A DNA stretch of 64,000 nt, taken from Pseudoalteromonas luteoviolacea (GTDB lineage: Bacteria > Pseudomonadota > Gammaproteobacteria > Enterobacterales > Alteromonadaceae). The stretch spans positions 3,128,001 to 3,192,000 of the forward strand of contig NZ_CP015411.1 of NCBI RefSeq assembly GCF_001750165.1, read 5' to 3'. Positions within the stretch are counted from its first letter, which is position 1. Each line of letters begins with the position of its first letter. Shown one piece after another: positions 55,156-64,000 of this stretch. The translations under genes were made by a program, and so were the position numbers. The notes beneath the pieces are model-generated. The model was not told where the DNA came from. It searched no databases and saw only the letters and a program-made list of their open reading frames with translations.

Positions 55156-55177
55156 AAAGGGGCCATATAGCCCCTTT
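55156..55177 (-). terminator. Rho-independent terminator of the response regulator operon
   Basis: A perfect 8-bp stem (55156-55163 with 55170-55177) with a 6-base loop; on the minus strand a run of five or more T follows. It lies 22 bases past the stop of the second regulator gene. Confidence 0.87.
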
Positions 55178-55198
55178 AGAAAATAAGAATCGAATTTA

Positions 55199-56320
55199 TT
55201 AATCAATTAGTTTATCTAGCTTAATAAAAAAGTCGTTAAATGTGGCTGACATATCTTCTGAGTGCTCTTGTATCTGCTGCAAATCATCTTTTGCACTATC
55301 TAGAGTTTCTCTTAATGTTTGTTCTTGGGCGTCGCTCACGCCAAATGACATCATCGAATCCTCAACATCAAAAATAAGCCGCTCAACTAGTTCTTGGCAT
55401 GCACTATTATAGTTTTTAAATACCAACTCAATATCTTCTAGATCTTTACTGGCAACCTGACTTAACTCTCTAAGCCCCTTATTCTTAGCTTGAATGGCTT
55501 TAATATTTGTTTCTAGACTTTTTAATCTCGCGTCTGCACCACGTACAACCAAAGCTAAAATATCATTAAAACGCCCATATTTTTCTTCATCATCAATCGG
55601 CATATTCTTAATAAGCAGTGAACAATAAGCACTATTAAAAAAACTACGTTTTTCAATGTTAATCACCGTCTTACTGTCTCTGCCTTTTTTCAATAATTCA
55701 CTTTCCAACGGATTAATAGCGCCACAATTACTAAAATCACGGAACTCTCCTAATAAACCCAATTGAACCGAAGCATGTAAATGCAAATTTTGACAGGTTG
55801 TTAAAATAGCCGTCGATAAATCAGAAAGCGTATTGCACTGATAAGAGTTTTCTATAAATTCAAGGCAAAGCCCTAACTCACTACAACTGGTTATGGCAGT
55901 CATAGTGACTTCTTCTGCTACTTCACAATTCACCTTTAAAGTGTCAATTTTACTGCTGTACTTAACTAAACGCTCAATACGAAAGCTCAACTCTTCGACA
56001 TCAAAAGGTTTGGTGATATAGTCATCTCCGCCCGCTTTAAAGCCTTCAAGCTTGTCTTCAACATCATCTTTAGAAGAAACAAACAGTACCGGTGTCTGGG
56101 AATTGGAAGGTGCATTTCGAATTGCTTTACAAACCTCATACCCGTTCATACCAGGCATAACAACATCTAATAAGATGGCATCATATTTACGCTCATTGAA
56201 TAACGCGAGCGCTTCTTCCCCATTGTAAGCTGAGAAATACTCTTGAGTTTCACCTAACATTGTTTTTGCAATATCATGATTTACTTCGTCATCATCGATC
56301 AATAAAATTGAGTACGACAT
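55199..56320 (-). CDS. Response regulator with receiver, middle and coiled-coil regions
   Basis: A 373-residue protein. The receiver domain (1-125) has Asp9-Asp11, the phosphoacceptor Asp52 in ILLDVVMP, and the conserved Lys in YITKPF. A middle region of about 150 residues (about 140-260) resembles a divergent GAF-type sensor. The rest (about 260-373) is helical coiled coil. It has no DNA-binding or enzymatic output, so it probably signals by protein contact. It follows the HD-GYP gene at 17 bases on the same strand. Confidence 0.8.
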   Translation of the reverse strand: MSYSILLIDDDEVNHDIAKTMLGETQEYFSAYNGEEALALFNERKYDAILLDVVMPGMNGYEVCKAIRNAPSNSQTPVLFVSSKDDVEDKLEGFKAGGDDYITKPFDVEELSFRIERLVKYSSKIDTLKVNCEVAEEVTMTAITSCSELGLCLEFIENSYQCNTLSDLSTAILTTCQNLHLHASVQLGLLGEFRDFSNCGAINPLESELLKKGRDSKTVINIEKRSFFNSAYCSLLIKNMPIDDEEKYGRFNDILALVVRGADARLKSLETNIKAIQAKNKGLRELSQVASKDLEDIELVFKNYNSACQELVERLIFDVEDSMMSFGVSDAQEQTLRETLDSAKDDLQQIQEHSEDMSATFNDFFIKLDKLID

Positions 56321-56337
56321 ACGCCCCCCAAAAGGCC

Positions 56338-57417
56338 CTAATCTCGATATTTTTGAGAAATATCAAAAAACACATTTTCTTTCGCTAAAAACTCATCCAG
56401 AAGCTCTGGATCAAAATGACTGCCTCGACCTTCTCTCATGATGGCAATTGCTTTATCATGCTCCATGGCATCCTTATATACGCGTCGACTAATCAGCGCG
56501 TCATACACATCGGCAATGGCCATCATGCGAGCACTTAGCGGAATGTCTTCGCCCTTTAAACCTTCAGGATAACCAGAACCATCCCATTTCTCATGATGGT
56601 AATGAGAAATCTCTTTTGCCGTTTGTAGAAAACTGTCCGCTTGGCCCAACGCAGATTCAGCAGTCTCAATTGCATTGCGACCATAGACCGTATGGCCTTT
56701 CATAATTTCAAATTCTTCAGCTGTTAATTTGCCGGGTTTCAGCAACACATTGTCAGGGATCCCCACTTTGCCAATGTCGTGCAATGGCGCTGACTTGTAG
56801 AAATTATTAATCACTTCAGGGGTCAACACCGCTTTATATTTTGGTTTTTCACATAAAATAGTCGCTAGTAGCTTCACATAAAGTTGTGTTCTTCGAATGT
56901 GGTTACCAGTTTCTTGATCGCGCGTTTCAGCAAGACTCGCCATGGCTTGAATGGTCACATCTTGTAAACGTGACATTTGCTCTGTACGCTTTTGAACCTC
57001 TTCTTCCAAATAATCATTTTTATTTTTCAGAATATCTTTGGACTCTTTGTTCAAAAGGTGAGTATTTAATCTAGCCAGTAAAATTGGTGGGCTGATTGGC
57101 TTATTGATGTAATCACAAGCGCCTAGTAGGAAGCCCTTTTCCTCATCTTCAACACTGGTTTTTGCGGTTAGGAATATCACAGGGATATCTTTATGAATAT
57201 CATGAGACTTCAAATACTTAATCACTTCATAGCCATTCATTTGGGGCATAACTACGTCAAGTAAAATAATATCTACATCGTTTTTTTCAACCACAGAGAT
57301 TGCTGCTTCACCACTTTTTACCGCTAAAACACGATATTTATCTTTTATGATTTCTGTCATGAAAGCCAAATTTTCTTTCACATCGTCCACCACTAACACC
57401 GTTTTAAGCTGTTCCAT
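56338..57417 (-). CDS. Response regulator with HD-GYP domain (c-di-GMP phosphodiesterase)
   Basis: A 359-residue protein. The receiver (1-125) has phosphoacceptor Asp54 and Lys106 in YINKP. A coiled-coil linker (about 125-160) leads to the HD-GYP domain, with the HD pair at 213-214 in HDIGKVGIPDNVLLKPG and HHEKWDGSGYP at 274-284. HD-GYP enzymes break down cyclic-di-GMP, usually lowering biofilm formation and raising motility. ATG 57417 follows a GAAGAG stretch. It is divergent from the hybrid kinase at 57510, its probable partner. Confidence 0.93.
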   Translation of the reverse strand: MEQLKTVLVVDDVKENLAFMTEIIKDKYRVLAVKSGEAAISVVEKNDVDIILLDVVMPQMNGYEVIKYLKSHDIHKDIPVIFLTAKTSVEDEEKGFLLGACDYINKPISPPILLARLNTHLLNKESKDILKNKNDYLEEEVQKRTEQMSRLQDVTIQAMASLAETRDQETGNHIRRTQLYVKLLATILCEKPKYKAVLTPEVINNFYKSAPLHDIGKVGIPDNVLLKPGKLTAEEFEIMKGHTVYGRNAIETAESALGQADSFLQTAKEISHYHHEKWDGSGYPEGLKGEDIPLSARMMAIADVYDALISRRVYKDAMEHDKAIAIMREGRGSHFDPELLDEFLAKENVFFDISQKYRD

Positions 57418-57509
57418 AGTCTCTTCTATATGTTTTGTTGCACAAATGTTCACCACACACAAAAATATAGGTCTATTATTACTGAAACGCCAAGCACGGA
57501 CTGGATTAG
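57418..57509. promoter_or_regulatory. Divergent promoter region of the signalling island
   Basis: Only 92 bases separate the starts of the HD-GYP gene (-) and the hybrid kinase (+), so both promoters must lie here or overlap the coding ends. No clear operator repeat is visible. The arrangement suggests joint control. Confidence 0.5.
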
Positions 57510-60500
57510 ATGAAAAGTTTAAGAGTCAGCTTCTTTATTACATTCTCGATAATGCTGCTGGTTAGTATCGGGATCTGGCTTATGTCACTTTACGTGCGCA
57601 CCGAGGTCAGTGCGCTATCAGAAAAACAAACACAGTTATTTAGGCTCACCGAGCTTTCCCATGAACTAAAGCTCAGTTCAGATAACTTAACTAATTTTGC
57701 AAGAGCTTACGCTGTAACAGGCAATGATAAGTGGCAGCAGTTATTCAGCTACATGCTGCTGGTGCGTGATGGCAAAGTTAAAGCCGAAAATGCCAACACC
57801 TATGACTATTGGGATAGCTTGGCCGCACCTCACTCTAGTGTTCCAGAAATTATTAGGGTCAATGATGGGCACAATATTATTGAACGTTTTCAGCAACTCG
57901 GCGCACAAGATTTTGAGCTATTACAAATGCAAAATGCGCTCTCAACTTCTAATTCACTTGTTAGCCTAGAACGACGCGCATTTAATGCCATTCAAGGTAT
58001 TCATAAAGACACCTACGGAAACTGGGTCAAAGATTCAGCGCCTGATTTAACCAGTGCCCAAAAAATTCTTTTTAGCGATAATTATTTAGTCGAAAAATCT
58101 AAAATTATGTCTGCCATCGGAGAGGCGCACAGAGCTATCACGACTAGACTCAATGCAGAATTAGAAAGTCACCAAAATAGCCTCAACACCGCATATATGC
58201 TTCGAAATATATTTAACCTAATATTACTGGTGAATATTGCGCTGTCATTTTACTTACTTTGGAAGCTGTATATTAACCCTGTCGCCTCAATTCAAAAACA
58301 AGTCGTCAGTAATGTGGAACAGGGTAATTACAATTTCACGCTCGACGAGTCTGTGAAAGGAGACCTCTCTGATCTATCTAAATCGATGAACAAATTGCTC
58401 AATGACCTGTCGGAACAGCTTGAATTCAATACCATTATGAAAGATTTTGGTTTGGCGTTACGAGGTAAGAAAAACCCCAATGAATTAGGTGAAGAGCTAC
58501 TGCAATTTTTAGAACAGCGCTTATCGGTGCCACTATTAGGTTTATATGTTTTTGAAGAACAAAAAGTGCTCACTCGAGTGGCGGGGACAGGCTACAGCAG
58601 CAACTGCGCCAGAACTTACAGTAATTATGACTCTATTCACTTTCATGTATTAAGCACGCAAAAACCTTACTCAATGAAATTTGAAAAAGAGCAATACGCT
58701 ATTGAGCTCAATGGTGAGAAACTCTCTATTTGCGAACTGTATTATTTTCCTTTGGTGGTTAGCAATGACAGTATTGGCTTGCTAGAACTAGGTAGTCTTG
58801 TTGGGTTGACGGACCAAGACTATAAATGGGTAAAATCTGTGATCAATGATCTCGCCGTCAGTTTACAGCTAACCCAAAATATCGACTTACAATCAAAAGC
58901 AGAAAAGCGCATTGTCGAGCAACTTGAACTCAACAAAAAAATCCTCGATGCCATACCTAGCCCAATGTACTACAAAAATAGTTCAGGCAATTATTTGGGC
59001 GTTAATAGTGTGTTCCATCAGTACTTTGGTACATTTGATGCTGATGTGCTTGATGCAACAGCAGAAGATATTTTTAACTATGAGATCGCCCAGGTTTTTG
59101 AACAATCCCATCAAGATCTAATTGATGGAAAATCTAACCAACATTATGAAATAAAAATTGAAAATTCCGAAGGTGAGCCTCGCAACTTCATTGTTTATGA
59201 GGCGGTGTTTACCAACGCTGAAAATCAGTTAGCAGGTGTAGTTGGTTTACTACTAGATGTGACTGAGCGAAAACAAATGGAGCTTGAATTAAGGCTAGCT
59301 AAAGATAAAGCCGATGAAATGAGTACCGCAAAGGGCGAATTTTTGGCGAACATGAGCCATGAAATACGCACCCCAATGAACGCCATCATTGGGATGAGTC
59401 ACTTGGCTCTGAGAACCGAGCTAACAACTCAACAGTCTGGCTATATTAATAAAATAGACCAAGCAGCAAAAAGCTTACTTGGGATTATCAATGATATTTT
59501 AGACTTTTCAAAAATTGAGTCTGGCAAACTAGAGATAGAAAATATCGATTTTTCTCTGCAAGAAGTGATGGACAACGTGGTTAATATCAATGTGATCCGA
59601 ATGCAAGAGAAAGGTTTAGAGATGCTGTTAGACATTGCGCCAGATGTACCAATTAGTCTAGTTGGCGACCCTTTAAGGCTTGGTCAGGTTCTTATCAACC
59701 TGTGTGGCAATGCCATTAAGTTCACAGAAAGGGGTGAGATCACCATTTGTGTTACAACCATCGAGCAATTGGATGAGCAAACAACCCTGAAGTTCACCGT
59801 TAAAGACACAGGTATCGGTATGTCCAAAGAGCAGCAAAACAAGCTCTTTAAGGCCTTTTCGCAAGCCGATGGCTCTATCACTCGAAAATATGGCGGAACT
59901 GGCCTCGGTCTCAGCATATCGAAAAAGTTGGTAGAGCTAATGGGTGGCACAATTGGTGTACACAGTGAACAAGGGCAAGGTTCCGAATTCTTCTTCACCG
60001 TTCGCTGCGGCCTACAGTCTGCCAAATTAACGAATGTTATTTGTCCAGATAGCCAGCTTGCTGGCAAACATGTGCTCGTCGTTGATGACAATGAAAGTGC
60101 GCGTGCAATTTTAACCAACCTCCTCAAAGCAATGAAGTTTCAAGTCACTTGCGCAGCGAGTGGTTCAGGCGCCGTAGAGCTAGTGCAAGGCAGCAACTTT
60201 GATATCATATTTATGGATTGGAAGATGCCCCATATGAGCGGCATTGATGCTATCAAACATATTCGGGCACTCGAATTACAAACAGAGCCCAAGTACGTGC
60301 TTGTCACCGCCTATGGCACAGATATTGGCATGAACTCTGAAATACATGATCTTATAGATGCCATTATACTTAAGCCAGTCAACGCATCTGTATTACTTGA
60401 TGCCATTATGGAATCATTCCAATTAAGTGGGCAATCTATTAACGCAACAACTCAAGAGTCAAACAGCGATGGTGTTCCTTCTTTTGACAAGCAAAAAGTT

Positions 60501-61511
60501 TTGCTGGTAGAGGACAATAGTACAAATCAAGAGATCGCCAATGAGATGTTAGGCTCATTAAACTTAGACGTCACCATTGCTGATAATGGACAAATTGCTG
60601 TTGATAAAGTGCAAAACAATCAGTTCGATATCGTATTGATGGATATTCAAATGCCTGTTATGGATGGGTATACGGCGACCAAAAAAATCCGCGAACTCAG
60701 CCAATTTGACAGCTTGCCTATTGTCGCCATGACCGCAAATGTGATGAAAGAGGACTTACAAAAGTGCGAATCGGCTGGCATGAATGGTCATATAGGTAAA
60801 CCAATCAATTTCAATCAAATGGCTGAGACAGTGTATCAGCACTTATATAATAAAACGGCCCCTGACAACACAACCGAACAGTTAAATATCTCCCCCCCAG
60901 CTGATGAGCGAAGTCAAGAGCAACAGCAAGATCCAAAGTTGGATGGCGTAGATATTGAACGTGCTATTAAGCGCTTAGGCGGCAACGAGAAAGCGTTCTG
61001 GAGTATCATTAAAAAGTTTGCCAGAAATCAGATTGAAGAAACGATTAACTTAAACCAAGCACTGGTTATCGGTGACTTAGAACACGCAGAACGCATTGCT
61101 CATTCACTCAAAGGTGCCAGTGCAAACTTATGTATTGATCAGTTATCTAAACAAGCTTCAGACATTGAAAACGCAATTTCCAAGCAGCAAAGTGTCAATC
61201 CAGCAGATGTTGAAGCGCTAACTGACTACCTGAGGAATTTACATAAGCAGTTAAGTGAATTACACACGGAAGAAGCCCCTCCCCCTCCATCGTCAAATGT
61301 CGTCAGTTTAAAGGTCACACGAGACGACTTCTTGGAGCTCGAAGAACTTTTGCTTAGCTGTGATACCCAATCTGTTGAAAAAGCATATGAGCTCAAAGCA
61401 AATCATAAAATTAGTGAGTTGACCTGTAATCAGCTCGTTGAGTTAATAGAAGACTTTGAATTTGATCAAGCCAGAGAGATCATTGCAAAATTATTAGAGC
61501 AGTCTGCTTAA
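57510..61511 (+). CDS. Hybrid sensor histidine kinase with two receivers and Hpt domain
   Basis: A 1333-residue membrane sensor. Membrane segments lie near residues 8-27 and 231-252, enclosing a periplasmic sensor of about 200 residues. Next come a HAMP-like linker, a GAF-type region (about 305-460), a PAS domain (about 485-590), the HisKA domain with His617 in MSHEIRTPMN, an HATPase domain with NAIKFTERG and GTGLGLSI, receiver 1 (Asp903 in MDWKMP), receiver 2 (Asp1045 in MDIQMP) and an Hpt domain with His1198 in HSLKGASANL. This forms a complete phosphorelay in one protein. The divergent HD-GYP and REC proteins are its likely targets. Confidence 0.95.
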   Translation: MKSLRVSFFITFSIMLLVSIGIWLMSLYVRTEVSALSEKQTQLFRLTELSHELKLSSDNLTNFARAYAVTGNDKWQQLFSYMLLVRDGKVKAENANTYDYWDSLAAPHSSVPEIIRVNDGHNIIERFQQLGAQDFELLQMQNALSTSNSLVSLERRAFNAIQGIHKDTYGNWVKDSAPDLTSAQKILFSDNYLVEKSKIMSAIGEAHRAITTRLNAELESHQNSLNTAYMLRNIFNLILLVNIALSFYLLWKLYINPVASIQKQVVSNVEQGNYNFTLDESVKGDLSDLSKSMNKLLNDLSEQLEFNTIMKDFGLALRGKKNPNELGEELLQFLEQRLSVPLLGLYVFEEQKVLTRVAGTGYSSNCARTYSNYDSIHFHVLSTQKPYSMKFEKEQYAIELNGEKLSICELYYFPLVVSNDSIGLLELGSLVGLTDQDYKWVKSVINDLAVSLQLTQNIDLQSKAEKRIVEQLELNKKILDAIPSPMYYKNSSGNYLGVNSVFHQYFGTFDADVLDATAEDIFNYEIAQVFEQSHQDLIDGKSNQHYEIKIENSEGEPRNFIVYEAVFTNAENQLAGVVGLLLDVTERKQMELELRLAKDKADEMSTAKGEFLANMSHEIRTPMNAIIGMSHLALRTELTTQQSGYINKIDQAAKSLLGIINDILDFSKIESGKLEIENIDFSLQEVMDNVVNINVIRMQEKGLEMLLDIAPDVPISLVGDPLRLGQVLINLCGNAIKFTERGEITICVTTIEQLDEQTTLKFTVKDTGIGMSKEQQNKLFKAFSQADGSITRKYGGTGLGLSISKKLVELMGGTIGVHSEQGQGSEFFFTVRCGLQSAKLTNVICPDSQLAGKHVLVVDDNESARAILTNLLKAMKFQVTCAASGSGAVELVQGSNFDIIFMDWKMPHMSGIDAIKHIRALELQTEPKYVLVTAYGTDIGMNSEIHDLIDAIILKPVNASVLLDAIMESFQLSGQSINATTQESNSDGVPSFDKQKVLLVEDNSTNQEIANEMLGSLNLDVTIADNGQIAVDKVQNNQFDIVLMDIQMPVMDGYTATKKIRELSQFDSLPIVAMTANVMKEDLQKCESAGMNGHIGKPINFNQMAETVYQHLYNKTAPDNTTEQLNISPPADERSQEQQQDPKLDGVDIERAIKRLGGNEKAFWSIIKKFARNQIEETINLNQALVIGDLEHAERIAHSLKGASANLCIDQLSKQASDIENAISKQQSVNPADVEALTDYLRNLHKQLSELHTEEAPPPPSSNVVSLKVTRDDFLELEELLLSCDTQSVEKAYELKANHKISELTCNQLVELIEDFEFDQAREIIAKLLEQSA

Positions 61512-61624
61512 ATTCATTATTTTTACTATAAGTGGTGTTTGAGGCTGGGGTAAGAGAAACTAGCTACGGTGAAGAAAAATATCAAATTGCCGTTGCGAGT
61601 ACATTTTGCTGGAAGCCTCGACCA

Positions 61625-62149
61625 TTATAAAGCTGGGCTAATGTAAACATTGTTATGAATAACGACTCCTGAAAAGTCAAACGTAAGTTCACCTACCAGT
61701 TTAAACCCTAAGCGTTGGTAAAAATGATTGGAATCATTCTCAACCCAAGTATACAGCCAGAATTTTCTACCCCAACGCTGTGATATGGCATCTAAGAGCT
61801 GCTTACCAATACCTCGCCCTTGAAAATTGTTGTGTACATAGAGCTTTTCAACTTCAAAACCATAGGGTTTACCTTGAAATTGTGAAACCAAATTCACCAC
61901 AGAAAAACCAATGATGGCGCTATCGTCCAAACAGACCAAAACACCATAATCATCGCTCATTAAAAGTGCTTCGAAATAGTCAGCGGTAAAATGGCTCAAT
62001 GCAAAAGAGGCATAGTCATCACGCATGCCGTCCTTCGTATAAGTTGTTAACCATACCTGTAATGCCAATGCCGCTAGACTGCGCGTATCTTGTAATTGTG
62101 CTTCTCTAACCATCTCAACTGTATATTTTTTCGAAGTTTTATATTTCAT
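61625..62149 (-). CDS. GNAT family N-acetyltransferase
   Basis: A 174-residue GNAT protein. The N-terminal REAQLQDTRSLAALALQVWLTTY is typical of family members with a long lead helix, VEKLYVHNNFQGRGIGKQLLD is the acetyl-CoA motif, and NHFYQRLGFKLVGE is motif B. ATG 62149 is taken; a GTG at 62158 is possible. It lies 36 bases after the NlpC/P60-like gene on the same strand and may be co-transcribed. Substrate unknown. Confidence 0.87.
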   Translation of the reverse strand: MKYKTSKKYTVEMVREAQLQDTRSLAALALQVWLTTYTKDGMRDDYASFALSHFTADYFEALLMSDDYGVLVCLDDSAIIGFSVVNLVSQFQGKPYGFEVEKLYVHNNFQGRGIGKQLLDAISQRWGRKFWLYTWVENDSNHFYQRLGFKLVGELTFDFSGVVIHNNVYISPAL

Positions 62150-62184
62150 ACTGTGCACGCAGATTGATGTTTGCTGAATGACGC

Positions 62185-63159
62185 TCAGCTTTGGTTATCC
62201 AATATAACAATCTCACCTAAAAAGCCGGCATCAGAAACCGTACTATAACTCAGCGCATTAGGGCCTGCGTGCATAACCAGATCTTCACCATCTAACAGCC
62301 CATTGTTATTACTGTCCTTATAAAGCGCGCCAATATGTGCGAATTGGCCATTTCGTCGATATCTAACCGCAATAAAATCTCCAGGCGAAATATCGGTGCC
62401 CCATTTTATCGTTGAACCTACCCCATTAAAGTCACTCAGCTTTGCTTTATGTTTTAAATTCGTCACTAGCCATGCCACGTTGCGATCATACACTTTGCCA
62501 TGATTGCGTATCGCATTCGCAGCCATAAGAACATCAGCGCAGTCAACGCCTAAATAATGCTGACTCTGGTAAGGTACTGAGCCAAATATCGCAGGTACGT
62601 TAAAAAAGCTACTTAACGTGCCCAAATACCCGTCACCGTTTGTGAAAGAAACTCTCAGCACTTGCTTACTCAATCCTCGATGATCATTGTCCCGTAGACC
62701 TGTACTGACGCGTTTTCTCCCTTCGACCCCAATTACCTCCACTTCAAACCAAAAGCTGCCTACATCCGCATGGTAATAATTTGAATTGAACACGTTATTA
62801 TACTTTAACCAAGCAGAGTCAACGGTAATATGCAGACTGTTGTCGAATTGTTTAAGGTGCTTTTTCTGATATTGAACTTTGCCAAAACCAGCCCACTGAT
62901 ATGGGTTTTTCTCCCACGGATGATTGGCGTTTTTATAGTATTGGCTGGTATCTGGAATAATTTGATACCAGCGAACCTGTTCACCTTGAGCAACGTCGAC
63001 TTTTAATTCAACCACACTCCCTGATGGTGAAATAACTGCTGGCCTAATATGCCATTCTTGCTCAGACTTTAACCGCGAGTAAATATCTACATTTGCCAGC
63101 AGGTTTAAGCTCATTATGAAAAAGATAAATAGGGAAAGGTATTTAAATAGCTTCATCAT
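62185..63159 (-). CDS. Secreted NlpC/P60-like cysteine hydrolase
   Basis: A 324-residue exported protein: signal peptide at residues 1-22 (LLAN-VD). A beta-rich N-terminal half (about 23-180) precedes a papain-like C-terminal half with the cysteine motif GVDCADVLMAANA and the histidine motif QFAHIGALY. This Cys-His layout fits NlpC/P60 amidases and related cell-wall hydrolases. An EF-hand-like acidic loop (DSNNNGLLDGED) follows the histidine and may bind calcium. AAGGAT precedes ATG 63159. It lies 18 bases after the 63177-64000 gene, so they may be co-transcribed. Confidence 0.72.
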   Translation of the reverse strand: MMKLFKYLSLFIFFIMSLNLLANVDIYSRLKSEQEWHIRPAVISPSGSVVELKVDVAQGEQVRWYQIIPDTSQYYKNANHPWEKNPYQWAGFGKVQYQKKHLKQFDNSLHITVDSAWLKYNNVFNSNYYHADVGSFWFEVEVIGVEGRKRVSTGLRDNDHRGLSKQVLRVSFTNGDGYLGTLSSFFNVPAIFGSVPYQSQHYLGVDCADVLMAANAIRNHGKVYDRNVAWLVTNLKHKAKLSDFNGVGSTIKWGTDISPGDFIAVRYRRNGQFAHIGALYKDSNNNGLLDGEDLVMHAGPNALSYSTVSDAGFLGEIVILDNQS

Positions 63160-63176
63160 GCCATCCTTTTATATCA

Positions 63177-64000
63177 CTACGAATTTAAATACCCTTTAAA
63201 TAGGTAACTTAACCAACGAATATCTTCTGCCCCTAAGCACGCTTTCTCGTGTAGGTCTTGATTTTCAATCACATCTTGATATACGTGTGATAAAGCGTCG
63301 ACGGTGAGCACTTTCCATTGTTCTTTTTCAATCACACTAAAATCTGTGCCATTGAATGCTTCATCAATAAGTGGATCATATTCTTGCTCGTTGGTGCGCA
63401 GCGCTGTCTCCAATCTAGCTAAAATGGGGTTCACCAACTTTATAACGTCCCCTTCTGAAAACTCTTTTTGCACATTCAGCAGCGCTAACTCAATTTGCTT
63501 TTGCACCGATGCCTCTGAGAGCTTTTCCCCTAAAGGGCGAATACCATGTTTATTCACAAGCCCCGTAATACTGGGTAAAGCTGCTTTAGCAGCTATCGCC
63601 GCTCCCACTGCTGGATTGACCAGTGCAGACAGCCCTCCAATAACTAACATCCCGTAAGTTAATTTAGTGTCCAGCACATCGATATCATCAGCAAGCTGTT
63701 CCAATCTACTTTGCTGATCACTTTTTTGCGCTCGGACTATAGATTCGGTTTGCTCCGAGAGTATGTGGGATAATAATTCTTCTGCATGTGAATTAGCGAA
63801 GTGAAAAACGCGTCGTTTTGGTAGCGTATTCACCTCAGGAACCCCCATAGGCAGGCTCCTGATGGTATGCAAAGCGACTTTGTGCACCCCCAATTCATAG
63901 GGAATAACAAAGTAATGTTTCTCATCAACATCCTGCACTTTAGAGGGATAAAATGATGCGAAAAGTGGAAGTCCAACCGCAGTCTCCCTAAGCACTGTAA
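63177..64000 (-). CDS. Unknown protein with hydrophobic middle segment (5' partial)
   Basis: At least 272 residues; the frame stays open to the right edge of the window, so the true start is probably outside. GTG 63995 is only the first possible start seen. A Gly/Ala-rich hydrophobic stretch (TYGMLVIGGLSALVNPAVGAAIAAKAALPSI) may span or enter the membrane. The flanking parts are helical and acidic. No family is recognised. It is upstream of the NlpC/P60-like gene by 17 bases. Confidence 0.6.
   Translation of the reverse strand, partial: TVLRETAVGLPLFASFYPSKVQDVDEKHYFVIPYELGVHKVALHTIRSLPMGVPEVNTLPKRRVFHFANSHAEELLSHILSEQTESIVRAQKSDQQSRLEQLADDIDVLDTKLTYGMLVIGGLSALVNPAVGAAIAAKAALPSITGLVNKHGIRPLGEKLSEASVQKQIELALLNVQKEFSEGDVIKLVNPILARLETALRTNEQEYDPLIDEAFNGTDFSVIEKEQWKVLTVDALSHVYQDVIENQDLHEKACLGAEDIRWLSYLFKGYLNS

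Noticed and set aside
1..64000. CRISPR arrays, tRNA or rRNA genes
   Set aside because: No regularly spaced repeats, no tRNA-like cloverleaf and no rRNA sequence were seen.

Overview
The window looks like a chromosomal stretch of a marine gammaproteobacterium, most likely Pseudoalteromonas or a close relative. This rests on moderate-to-low GC, a fadE-type acyl-CoA dehydrogenase, a quinone-dependent D-lactate dehydrogenase, HopJ-like and TIGR03643-like small proteins, a lipoprotein M2 peptidase, and many secreted proteins and lipoproteins. It is an inference from gene families; no rRNA marker is present. I saw no rRNA, tRNA or CRISPR array.

Positions 1-14.8 kb are a natural-product region. A type I polyketide synthase, cut by the left edge, carries KS-KR-ACP-KS-KR-ACP followed by a terminal NAD(P)-dependent thioester reductase domain. 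It has no acyltransferase domain, so it appears to be a trans-AT enzyme releasing its chain as an aldehyde or alcohol. After a terminator come an AlkD-like HEAT protein, a GNAT enzyme and two reverse-strand paralogous tiny secreted proteins sharing an upstream motif. Next is a tight five-gene operon (10108-14731): a divergent HAM1/RdgB-like nucleotide pyrophosphatase, a cupin, a short-chain dehydrogenase, a stand-alone condensation-type acyltransferase and a cytochrome P450. This operon is the best candidate for an undescribed pathway.

Positions 14.8-25.9 kb are accessory and mobile: small secreted proteins, a short SEC-C protein, a MerR regulator beside a flavodoxin-fold quinone reductase, a DUF2306 gene broken by one in-frame stop, and a complete IS5/IS903-type element with a perfect 9-bp target duplication. 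Then come a secreted sphingomyelinase-like phosphodiesterase and a right-handed beta-helix protein lying between a broken partial lysE copy and the intact lysE, followed by a TauE-type exporter.

Positions 26-46.4 kb hold envelope and metabolic genes: a large lipoprotein translationally coupled to a HEAT-repeat secreted protein resembling a lipid-transfer (vitellogenin-like) module, a VOC protein, an unknown two-TM protein, HopJ-like and TIGR03643-like proteins, a secreted RTX-repeat protein, a YkgJ-type cysteine-cluster protein, an RND efflux pair, FadE, an M2 metallopeptidase, an ABC-2 transporter pair and a SixA-like phosphatase pseudogene with two in-frame stops.

Positions 46.4-64 kb hold GNAT enzymes, an atypical SDR, D-lactate dehydrogenase, a secreted nuclease/phosphatase-fold lipoprotein, a beta-lactamase-fold hydrolase and a MATE exporter. 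A signalling island follows: an HD-GYP response regulator and a REC-coiled-coil response regulator, divergent from a 1333-residue hybrid histidine kinase with two receivers and an Hpt domain. A secreted NlpC/P60-like protein and a partial unknown protein close the window.
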